From Actinophytocola gossypii (GTDB lineage: Bacteria > Actinomycetota > Actinomycetes > Mycobacteriales > Pseudonocardiaceae): DNA of 64,000 nt. Location of the stretch: assembly GCF_025165815.1 (NCBI RefSeq), contig NZ_JAFFZE010000014.1:372001-436000 (forward strand), written 5' to 3'. The translations under genes were made by a program, and so were the position numbers. This document shows, one piece after another, positions 57,830-64,000 of the stretch. How positions within the stretch are numbered: position 1 is the first letter of the stretch; the number at the start of each line of letters is the position of its first letter. The notes beneath the pieces are model-generated. The model worked only from the letters and a program-made list of their open reading frames with translations. It was not told the DNA's origin and made no database searches.

Positions 57830-59233
57830 ATGAGTACCAGTTCACCCGAGTTGTTCGTGGAGCTCGACCGCTCCCGTCCGCGCGGTCTGCGCGCCCAGTT
57901 GGAGCGGAACCTGCGGGACGCCATCAGGGCGGGCCGGCTGCGCCCCGGCGTCCGGCTGCCCTCGTCCCGCACGCTCGCCGCGGACCTCCGGATCACCCGC
58001 GGGGTCGTCGTCGCGGCCTACCACCAGCTGACCGCCGAGGGCTACCTGACCTCCCGGCAGGGCTGGGGCACCGTCGTCAACGCGATCACCACGCCCCGGG
58101 AACCACGATCCCGGCACCCGCGGCCGGACGGTGTTCGTCACGACTTCCGGCCGGGAGCCCCGGACGTCGGCCTGTTCCCGCACGCGGCCTGGGCTCGCGC
58201 GACCCGCACCGCCATGCGGTCCCTACCCGACCAGGCACTGGGCTACGGCGACCCGGCTGGGCTCCCGGCACTGCGCGAGACGCTGGCCGACTACCTGGGC
58301 CGGGTCCGGGGCGTGTCCTGCGGGCCGGACGACATCGTGGTGTGCAACGGGTTCTCGCACGGGTTGAGCCTGCTGGCCCGGGTACTCGCCTCGCGGGGCG
58401 TCGCGGTCGAGGACCCGGGCCACCCCAGCTGGCGGGAGCAGCTCGGCGCCGGCTGCCACCCCGTCGAGGTCGACGACGAGGGGCTGCGGGTGGACCGGCT
58501 GGCCGCGTCCGGGGCGGGCGCGGTGCTCGTCACGCCCGCCCACCAGTACCCGACCGGCGTGGTGCTCTCGGCCGGCCGCCGGATCGACCTGCTCGACTGG
58601 GCACGCACCAGCGACGCGTACGTCATCGAGGACGACTACGACGCCGAGTACCGCTACGACGGTCACCCGGTCGGTGCCCTGCAAGGGATCGCGCCCGATC
58701 ACGTCATCCACGTCGGCAGCCTGTCCAAGAGCCTGGCGCCCGGGCTGCGACTCGGCTGGCTGGTCGTTCCTCCGGCGCTGCGCGACGAAGTGGTCGCCGC
58801 CCGCGCGCACGGCGACGGGTTCACCGCCTCGATCATCCAGGCCACCGTCGCCGAGTTCGTCGCCCGCGGCGACCTCGACCGGCACCTGCGGCGAACCCGT
58901 CGCGAGTACCGCCTTCGACGCGACGCGCTGATCGCGGCCCTGCGCCGACTGCTGCCCGGCTCCCGTGCGACCGGCATCTCCGCGGGTCTGCACGTCCTGG
59001 TCAGGCTGCCCGAGGGCACGGACGCGCCCCGTCTCGCCGCCACCGCCGCACGCCACGGCATCCTGGTCCGGCCGTTGGACCGCTACCGGTTCGGCTCGAC
59101 GCGAGAACGGCCCGCGGCGCTCGTACTGGGCTACAGCAGGCTCACGCCCCACCGCATCGAGGAAGGCATCCATCGGCTCGCCACCATCGTCAGCGGCGCG
59201 GTTCCCAGCGGAACATCCGGGAGGCCAGCGTGA
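57830..59233 (+). CDS. MocR-type regulator (GntR domain plus aminotransferase fold)
   Basis: 467 residues. N-terminal GntR winged helix (residues about 10-80: LRAQLERNLRDAIRAGRLRPGVRLPSSRTLAADLRITRGVVVAAYHQLTAEGYL), linker, then a fold-type I aminotransferase-like domain with EDPGHPSWREQL, EDDYDAEYRY (Asp binding the pyridine N) and the PLP lysine K300 in HVGSLSKSLAPGLRLGW. A PdxR-like role is possible but not shown, as no pyridoxal genes are adjacent. The 3' end overlaps the convergent ABC permease gene by 44 bases. Confidence 0.92.
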   Translation: MSTSSPELFVELDRSRPRGLRAQLERNLRDAIRAGRLRPGVRLPSSRTLAADLRITRGVVVAAYHQLTAEGYLTSRQGWGTVVNAITTPREPRSRHPRPDGVRHDFRPGAPDVGLFPHAAWARATRTAMRSLPDQALGYGDPAGLPALRETLADYLGRVRGVSCGPDDIVVCNGFSHGLSLLARVLASRGVAVEDPGHPSWREQLGAGCHPVEVDDEGLRVDRLAASGAGAVLVTPAHQYPTGVVLSAGRRIDLLDWARTSDAYVIEDDYDAEYRYDGHPVGALQGIAPDHVIHVGSLSKSLAPGLRLGWLVVPPALRDEVVAARAHGDGFTASIIQATVAEFVARGDLDRHLRRTRREYRLRRDALIAALRRLLPGSRATGISAGLHVLVRLPEGTDAPRLAATAARHGILVRPLDRYRFGSTRERPAALVLGYSRLTPHRIEEGIHRLATIVSGAVPSGTSGRPA

Positions 59234-59909
59234 CGGCGACGATCACCCAGGCCAGCGTGGGCGCCAGCAGGAGCAGCGAGTCCGTCACGGCGACGCCGCC
59301 GTTCCAGGCGTTGACGACCAGTTCGGTGGCCGAGCCGCCGGGCAGCAGCCGCTTGACCAGGGTGAGTTCCTCGGTGCCGGCGATGCCCACCCAGCTGGCC
59401 ACGGCGATCGTGCCGATGCTGACCGGCAGGGTGGTCACCTGCGCGTGCTCCGGGGAGTTCGTCAGGCCCGCCGTGGCCAGGCCGAGGCCCAGCATCATCA
59501 CCAGCATCGAGACGACGGCCGCCGCCAGCAGGACGACGTTGTCCGGACCGCCGGCGACCACTGCCAGCACCACCAGGATCACCACCACCTGGACCAGCGC
59601 GATCACGGTGACCGGGAGCAGCAGCCCGGACAGGATGCCGGCGTCGCCGATCGCGGTGGAGCGCAGGCGTTTGAGGAACAGGTTCTGCCGGCGCGAGGCC
59701 AGCGTCGTCACGGTCGTGGTGTAGAGGCCGAACGCGCCGACGGTGAACATCACGATCGCCGCGATGTAGCCGAGGCTGCCGACCGACGCGAACAGCTCGT
59801 GGCGGTAGATGAAGAACGCGGCGATGGCCACCGGCATGATGAAGCTGGTGACCAGGACCAGCCGGTTCCGGAAGATCTGAACGAGTTCGCTGAGCGCGAT
59901 GGGAAGCAT
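59190..59909 (-). CDS. ABC-2 type exporter permease
   Basis: 239 residues with six hydrophobic spans, the ABC2_membrane arrangement: LVLVTSFIMPVAIAAFFIY, YIAAIVMFTVGAFGLYTTTVTTLASRRQNLFLKRLRSTAI (coupling region), LLPVTVIALVQVVVILVVLAV, VVSMLVMMLGLGLATAGL, and closing spans. ATG 59909 follows GGAAAGGA. It is 25 bases after its ATPase. The exporter probably acts in self-protection or lipid/drug export; a coupled kinase-regulator pair lies across the divergent region. Confidence 0.9.
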   Translation of the reverse strand: MLPIALSELVQIFRNRLVLVTSFIMPVAIAAFFIYRHELFASVGSLGYIAAIVMFTVGAFGLYTTTVTTLASRRQNLFLKRLRSTAIGDAGILSGLLLPVTVIALVQVVVILVVLAVVAGGPDNVVLLAAAVVSMLVMMLGLGLATAGLTNSPEHAQVTTLPVSIGTIAVASWVGIAGTEELTLVKRLLPGGSATELVVNAWNGGVAVTDSLLLLAPTLAWVIVAVTLASRMFRWEPRR

Positions 59910-59934
59910 TGCGGAAGTCCTTTCCGTACGTGGT

Positions 59935-60819
59935 CTATTCGGTGCCGATGGCGCGGAAGACGTCGTCGAGCCGGGTCGGGCCGGCTTCGAGGTCCCGCAG
60001 CTCCAACCCGTTGTCCCGCGCCCAGCGGAGCACGACGTGCAGGTCCTTCTGCAGGCTGAAGGTCTCGACGAGGAACCTGCCGTCGGCCTCACGGGTGGCC
60101 TGCACCGGCAGCGCGGGCGCGGGCGTCGGCAGGCCGAAGCGGATGACGGCGGGCAGGGTCCTGGTCAGCTCGGCGACGGTGCCCTCGCGGTGGAACGTGC
60201 CCTGGTGCATCAGGCCGATGCGGTCCGCGTGCTGCTGCGCCTCCTCCAGGTAGTGCGTGGTGAGCACGATGGTGGAGCCGGCCTCGCGCAGCCTGCCCAC
60301 GGTGGCCCAGAGGTCGTCCCGCGACTGGATGTCCAGGCCGGTGGTCGGCTCGTCCAGGAAGACCAGCTCGGGCGTGCCGTACACGGCGGTGGCGAAGTCC
60401 AGGCGCCGCTTCTCGCCGCCGGAGAGCTGGGACACCCTGGTGCCGGCCTTGCGGGTGAGGTCGACGATGTGGAGCACCCGGTCGACCCGGTCGGTGCGCC
60501 CGGTGAGCCCGCCGATCAGTCCGACCGACTCCTTGACCGTCAGGTCCGGGGAGAACCCGCTCTCCTGCAGCATGATGCCCATCCGGGACCGCACGGCGCG
60601 CCGGTCGCGGGGGCTCTGCCCGAAGACCCGCACCGTGCCGGAGGTGGCCGCGCGGTGGCCCTCGACGGTCTCCAGCGTCGAGGTCTTCCCCGCGCCGTTC
60701 GTGCCGAGCAGGGCGTAGAGCTCGCCCTGCCGCACCTGGAAGGACAGGTCCCGGACGGCGTGGAAGTCGCCGTAGGAGAGGTGCAGGTGTTCGACGTCGA
60801 TGACTGCTGTGGAGGTCAT
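59935..60819 (-). CDS. ABC transporter ATP-binding protein (drug/antibiotic exporter type)
   Basis: 294 residues. Walker A GTNGAGKTST (about residues 39-48), Q loop MLQESGFSPD, signature LSGGEKRRLDFA, Walker B ELVFLDEPTTGLD and H loop TTHYLEEA. A C-terminal extension of about 80 residues (FGLPTPAPALPVQ...LDDVFRAIGTE) is typical of DrrA-like ATPases. ATG 60819 fits; longer frames are not family-like. Cotranscribed with the permease and divergent from the two-component operon. Confidence 0.93.
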   Translation of the reverse strand: MTSTAVIDVEHLHLSYGDFHAVRDLSFQVRQGELYALLGTNGAGKTSTLETVEGHRAATSGTVRVFGQSPRDRRAVRSRMGIMLQESGFSPDLTVKESVGLIGGLTGRTDRVDRVLHIVDLTRKAGTRVSQLSGGEKRRLDFATAVYGTPELVFLDEPTTGLDIQSRDDLWATVGRLREAGSTIVLTTHYLEEAQQHADRIGLMHQGTFHREGTVAELTRTLPAVIRFGLPTPAPALPVQATREADGRFLVETFSLQKDLHVVLRWARDNGLELRDLEAGPTRLDDVFRAIGTE

Positions 60820-60876
60820 GCCCTGAATTCCAGCCGTCGGAACGGCCACCGACCAGTGCGGCCACGTCACCACTTG

Positions 60877-60907
60877 GGCATGACGAATCTCGGGGTGAAG
60901 GCATGAC
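60877..60907. promoter_or_regulatory. GGCATGAC direct repeats between exporter and two-component genes
   Basis: GGCATGAC occurs at 60877-60884 and 60900-60907 (23-bp spacing). The second continues into an imperfect palindrome TGACACGGCGTCA (60904-60916), and a GTCAC half-site precedes the first. These may bind the DesR/LiaR-like response regulator encoded at 62305. Confidence 0.35.
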
Positions 60908-60953
60908 ACGGCGTCACTGGTGAGGTCGGGGGATTCGACGAATACTGGGCACA

Positions 60954-61172
60954 ATGGACACCAGACCGATGCGCATCCTGCTGACGGCCAACCTGGCCGT
61001 GTTCCTCCTGGTGTGCGTGGCGTTCCTGCTGCACTACCTCGGCTTCGGCCTCTTCCCGGACGACGTGGCGGCGTGGTTCGAGAACAACGAGTGGCTGATG
61101 TGGACGGCCGTGGCCATCGCGGTCGCCAGTGCACTGGCGCTCCCCCTGATCAGCCCGAGGACGCGGCGGTGA
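60954..61172 (+). CDS. Small two-span membrane protein
   Basis: 72 residues with spans at about 9-30 (LLTANLAVFLLVCVAFLLHYLG) and 47-64 (LMWTAVAIAVASALALPL). Its TGA overlaps the GTG of the histidine kinase gene, so it is first in a coupled three-gene unit. It may assist the kinase in sensing, but no family is recognised. Confidence 0.7.
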   Translation: MDTRPMRILLTANLAVFLLVCVAFLLHYLGFGLFPDDVAAWFENNEWLMWTAVAIAVASALALPLISPRTRR

Positions 61173-62308
61173 CCGAGCACCGACGGACCTACCGCTCGGC
61201 CGCTTGCGGCGACACGGCGCGGGGCAGGCTGCGGACGTTGAACATCGTCACGCAGGTCAGTGCGCTCGCGCCCGTGGGGACGCTCCTGGTCGTGATCGAC
61301 GCCACGAACTGGTGGCAGGCCGCGGTCCTGGCCCTGGGCGTGCTGACGGCGCTGGTGGCCGTCGTGCGCTGGGCGGCGGACGACCTCGCTCGGGTGGCGG
61401 TCCCGTGCCTGGTCGTCAGCATGGCGGTGTGGGTGTTCGGGGTGCTGACGGAAGGCCACACCGCGTTCTACGGCATCTCCGTCGTCGCCTGTCTCATCGT
61501 GCCGGCACTGCCCCGCCACCGTGGGGCGGCGGCCGTCGGGATGACCGCGCTGGTCGCCGCGGTGGGCGCGACCAGGCTGTCGCTGTCCGACGACGTGCCC
61601 GGCGTCCTGGTCACGTACGTGCTCATCCCCACCGGCGTCATCGTGGTGACGATCGGGTTCATGTTCGCCAACCAGGCGTTCTACAGAGTGCTGGACGAGC
61701 TGGACGAGGCGCGGGAACGCGAGGCGGAGCTGGCGGTCGTCCAGGAACGGGCCCGCTTCGCCAGCGACCTGCACGACATCCAGGGCCACACCCTGCACGT
61801 GGTGAAGCTGAAGGTCGCGCTGGCCGAGCGGCTCGTGCGCACCGACGCCGACCGGGCGGCCGAGGAGCTCCGGGAGATCCACGCCCTGGTCGGGGACACG
61901 ATCAAGCAGACCAAGGAGCTCGCCTACGCGCAGCGGCGGCTCAACCTGTCCGCGGAGCTGGAGAACGCGAAGAACCTGTTCGAGGCCGCGGGAATTCGCG
62001 TGCGGGTCGAGCGCGAGTCGGACGTCGACCCGCACGCCAACGAGCTGCTCGGCCAGGTGCTCCGGGAGACCACGACGAACATCCTGCGGCACGCCCAGGC
62101 CACGGAGGTGCTGATCACCCTGTCCCGGTCGGGCATCGCCATCGACAACGACGGCGCACCGGAAGCCCCGCTCGACGAGCTGCGCGGGTTGGCTACGCTC
62201 AGGGAACGGGTGGCGGGCGACGGAGGCGAGCTGACAGTGGAGCAGCAGGGCGGGCGTTTCCTGACCGCGGCGGCGTTCCCCGGTGGCCAATGGCGGGAGG
62301 ACCCATGA
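61169..62308 (+). CDS. Sensor histidine kinase (DesK-like)
   Basis: 379 residues. Six hydrophobic segments in residues 24-168 form the sensor, then a coiled linker (DELDEAREREAELAVVQERARFA) and the HisKA_3 box with phospho-acceptor His202 in ASDLHDIQGHTLHVV. The ATPase domain has LRETTTNILRHAQA (N box) and a compact GLATLRERVAGDGGEL G region. The architecture matches DesK-type kinases. It starts at GTG overlapping the preceding stop and overlaps the regulator gene by four bases. Confidence 0.92.
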   Translation: MTEHRRTYRSAACGDTARGRLRTLNIVTQVSALAPVGTLLVVIDATNWWQAAVLALGVLTALVAVVRWAADDLARVAVPCLVVSMAVWVFGVLTEGHTAFYGISVVACLIVPALPRHRGAAAVGMTALVAAVGATRLSLSDDVPGVLVTYVLIPTGVIVVTIGFMFANQAFYRVLDELDEAREREAELAVVQERARFASDLHDIQGHTLHVVKLKVALAERLVRTDADRAAEELREIHALVGDTIKQTKELAYAQRRLNLSAELENAKNLFEAAGIRVRVERESDVDPHANELLGQVLRETTTNILRHAQATEVLITLSRSGIAIDNDGAPEAPLDELRGLATLRERVAGDGGELTVEQQGGRFLTAAAFPGGQWREDP

Positions 62309-62907
62309 CGACGGTCGTACTCGCCGACGACGAGGCCCTGCTCCGCAAGGCGATGGCGTCGCTGCTCCCGCTCGAGGGCGAGATCACCGTGCTCGCCGAG
62401 GCATCGGACGGCGCGGAGGCCGTCGAGGCCACCCTGCGGCACCGGCCCGACGTGCTCGTCGTCGACCTGGAGATGCCCGGCGTGGACGGGCTCGGCGCCG
62501 TCGCGGAGATCCGCCGGACCCGGCCGGACCAGGTGATCCTGATGCTGACCAGGCACGCCCGGCCGGGGGTGCTCCGCAAGGCGCTGAAGCTCGGGGTGCA
62601 GGGGTTCGTGAGCAAGTCGGCGGAGCCGGCGCACATCGCCACGGTGATCGGAACCCTGCACGGGGGCAAGCGGTGGATCGACCCGGACGTGTCCGCGCTC
62701 GCCGTCGTGGACGACTGCCCGCTGACCGACCGCGAGGTCGACGTGCTCCGCGCGACCGGTGACGGCTACTCGGTGGCCGACATCGCCGGCCAGCTCCACC
62801 TCGCCGAGGGCACGGTGCGCAACTACCTGTCCAACGCCATGCAGAAGACCCAGACCAGGACCCGGCACGAAGCCGCCCGGTACGCCCGCGAACACGACTG
62901 GCTGTGA
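62305..62907 (+). CDS. NarL/LuxR-family response regulator (DesR-like)
   Basis: 200 residues. Receiver domain with D8/D9, phospho-acceptor Asp54 (VLVVDLEMPGVDG) and Lys in GFVSKSAEPAHI. LuxR helix-turn-helix at about 138-195: LTDREVDVLRATGDGYSVADIAGQLHLAEGTVRNYLSNAMQKTQTRTRHEAARYA. Coupled to the kinase by ATGA overlap. The divergent ABC exporter is its probable target. Its stop codon lies inside a 12-bp tandem duplication. Confidence 0.94.
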   Translation: MTTVVLADDEALLRKAMASLLPLEGEITVLAEASDGAEAVEATLRHRPDVLVVDLEMPGVDGLGAVAEIRRTRPDQVILMLTRHARPGVLRKALKLGVQGFVSKSAEPAHIATVIGTLHGGKRWIDPDVSALAVVDDCPLTDREVDVLRATGDGYSVADIAGQLHLAEGTVRNYLSNAMQKTQTRTRHEAARYAREHDWL

Positions 62908-62925
62908 GGCATGCTGTGAGGCATG
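62902..62925 (+). repeat. 12-bp tandem duplication spanning stop and start codons
   Basis: CTGTGAGGCATG occurs twice without a gap (62902-62913, 62914-62925). The first copy contains the response regulator TGA, the second supplies the ATG of the next gene. The ATG in the first copy opens only ATG-CTG-TGA. Confidence 0.85.
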
Positions 62926-63690
62926 CCTACTGACGCCCACCCCGGCCTGGATCCCGCGGGTCCGAGGACCGCTGGCCCGATGTTCGCGGCGCTGTACGGG
63001 TCGTTGCGGCCGCACCCGGAGCGGGGTTCGCGGGACCCGTACGCCCTGTTCCACGACCGGTCGGTCGCCATGGGGTGGATCGACGGCCTGTGGGGTATGA
63101 ACGACGCCGGGCTGGGTGATCCCGGGTCGTCGCTGGTCGCGTGGTTCCAGGTGGGGGCCGAGGCGGTGCCCGGGGATCGGCCGCTTCCGGTGCAGCCGTT
63201 CCTGCGCTGTGCGGGGGACGTGGTGGCGCGGATCGGGCGGCTGGGGTTGCGGGCGGTGCAGGTGCTGTTGCCGGTACAGGGCCTGGAACCGTCGCCGAGG
63301 ACGCCGTCGATGTTCGCCGCCCGATGGTTCGATGACCGGGATCCCCGGTCGAGGACGCCGGTGCGGGTCACGCTGGACAGCGGGCGGGCCACGTCGGTGC
63401 CCGAGGCGGCCGGCGCGCTACGTGACCGGATCCGCCAGCTGCACCAGGACGTTTTCGTGTGTGAGTCCTCCGAGGTCGGTGGGCACGAGCCGCCGGCGCC
63501 GCCGTTCGACGACGGTTTCTGGAACGGGCCGCCCGGGCAGCGGGTGACGTTCGAGGGGACGCTCGCCGAGTGGTCGCCGGACGCTCTCGGCTGGCTGGGT
63601 GCGTTCCTCGGCGACCTGGCCGCGCAGCAGGGCGTCACCAGCCCGCTCCTGCTCACGGTGTCCACGATCGAGGGTGAGGAGCCCCTGTGA
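62923..63690 (+). CDS. Unrecognised protein coupled to a type II thioesterase
   Basis: 255 residues, no signal peptide or membrane span, Pro/Arg/Gly-rich. Notable segments: ALYGSLRPHPERGSRDPYALFHDRS near the N terminus, LGLRAVQVLLPVQGLEP, and WSPDALGWLGAFLGDLAAQQGVTSPLLLTVST at the C terminus, suggesting an alpha/beta soluble domain. Its TGA overlaps the thioesterase GTG by three bases, implying a shared transcript and probably a common pathway. The start lies in the 12-bp duplication. I do not recognise a family and propose no reaction. Confidence 0.75.
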   Translation: MPTDAHPGLDPAGPRTAGPMFAALYGSLRPHPERGSRDPYALFHDRSVAMGWIDGLWGMNDAGLGDPGSSLVAWFQVGAEAVPGDRPLPVQPFLRCAGDVVARIGRLGLRAVQVLLPVQGLEPSPRTPSMFAARWFDDRDPRSRTPVRVTLDSGRATSVPEAAGALRDRIRQLHQDVFVCESSEVGGHEPPAPPFDDGFWNGPPGQRVTFEGTLAEWSPDALGWLGAFLGDLAAQQGVTSPLLLTVSTIEGEEPL

Positions 63691-64000
63691 CGGAATGGGT
63701 CCGGCGTTTCCACCCCTCGGACGACCCGCGCGCACGGTTGGTCTGCTTCCCGCACGCCGGGGGCTCGGCCAGCTACTTCTTCCCGGTGTCGCGGGCGCTG
63801 GCCCCGTCGGTGGAGGTGATCTGCCTGCAGTACCCCGGCCGCCAGGACCGCCGCACCGAGCCGTGCCTGGACGACGTGTCGGCCTTCGCCGACGCCGCCG
63901 CCTCGGCACTGGACCCGTGGCTGGACCTCCCGATCGTCCTGTTCGGCCACAGCCTGGGCGCGAGCATCGCGTACGAGACGGCCCGCCGCCTCCAGTCGTC
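63687..64000 (+). CDS. Type II thioesterase, 5' part (cut by window end)
   Basis: The first 104 codons of an alpha/beta-hydrolase thioesterase of the GrsT/TEII kind, which removes mis-primed or stalled acyl groups from carrier proteins of non-ribosomal peptide or polyketide synthases. The N terminus MTEWVRRFHPSDDPRARLVCFPHAGGSASYFFPVSRAL is characteristic (FPHAGG oxyanion region), as are LQYPGRQDRR and the nucleophile Ser89 in GHSLGAS. It starts at GTG overlapping the previous stop and runs off the right edge. It marks a secondary-metabolite locus continuing beyond the window. Confidence 0.92.
   Translation, partial: MTEWVRRFHPSDDPRARLVCFPHAGGSASYFFPVSRALAPSVEVICLQYPGRQDRRTEPCLDDVSAFADAAASALDPWLDLPIVLFGHSLGASIAYETARRLQS

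Overview
The window is GC-rich throughout (coding third positions almost always G or C), uses many GTG and a few TTG starts, and carries the gene order argS-lysA-hom-thrC-thrB / rho-rpmE-prfA-prmC / sua5-glyA-wecA-atpI-atpBEFHAGD. MurA has Asp117 in place of the usual catalytic Cys, Rho has a long Arg/Asp-rich insert, ATP synthase is the actinobacterial type, and there is an EphD-type hydrolase-reductase fusion. Together these point to a filamentous-type actinobacterium, most likely of the Pseudonocardiales. That placement is inference from gene content, not from a search.

Layout. Positions 1-3.2 kb hold the start of an ectoine/amino-acid ABC importer (ehuB and the first codons of a permease) and a B12-dependent ethylmalonyl-CoA mutase (meaA). 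3.3-9.4 kb is accessory: a TetR regulator facing a DUF4267 membrane gene, a 23-bp GC-rich tandem array, gamma-glutamyltransferase, and a two-component system facing a DedA protein. 9.4-11.2 kb is an almost gene-free stretch built of hexanucleotide arrays and degenerate longer repeats. 11.2-16.6 kb has a hydrolase that appears to lack its nucleophile, a DinB protein with a Thr/Ala repeat tail, murA, a cobalamin adenosyltransferase (which makes the MeaA cofactor) and membrane proteins.

16.6-43.5 kb is the housekeeping core, read almost entirely leftward. The ATP synthase operon is split: atpC and its DUF2550 neighbour are cut off from atpD by an oppositely oriented sigma factor/membrane protein pair closed by a strong terminator. 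Upstream of it lie wecA, glyA, sua5, the release factor genes prfA/prmC, rpmE, rho, and the tightly overlapped lysine/threonine genes lysA-hom-thrC-thrB behind argS.

43.5-60 kb is accessory again: two DUF3105 paralogues, a DUF305 protein, a cation-efflux protein with a recognisable promoter, the EphD-like fusion, tRNA-Arg(CCG), an XRE-controlled membrane/oxidoreductase set, PIG-L, TetR/SDR, AI-2E-type permease, LysR/metallo-hydrolase and MocR/RibD-like pairs. 59.2-62.9 kb is an ABC-2 exporter with a divergent, translationally coupled histidine kinase and response regulator. The last kilobase has an unrecognised 255-residue protein coupled by stop/start overlap to a type II thioesterase cut by the window end, which suggests the border of a non-ribosomal peptide or polyketide cluster.

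Several divergent intergenic regions contain clear operator-like palindromes or repeats, reported individually. No CRISPR array, insertion sequence or prophage was seen.
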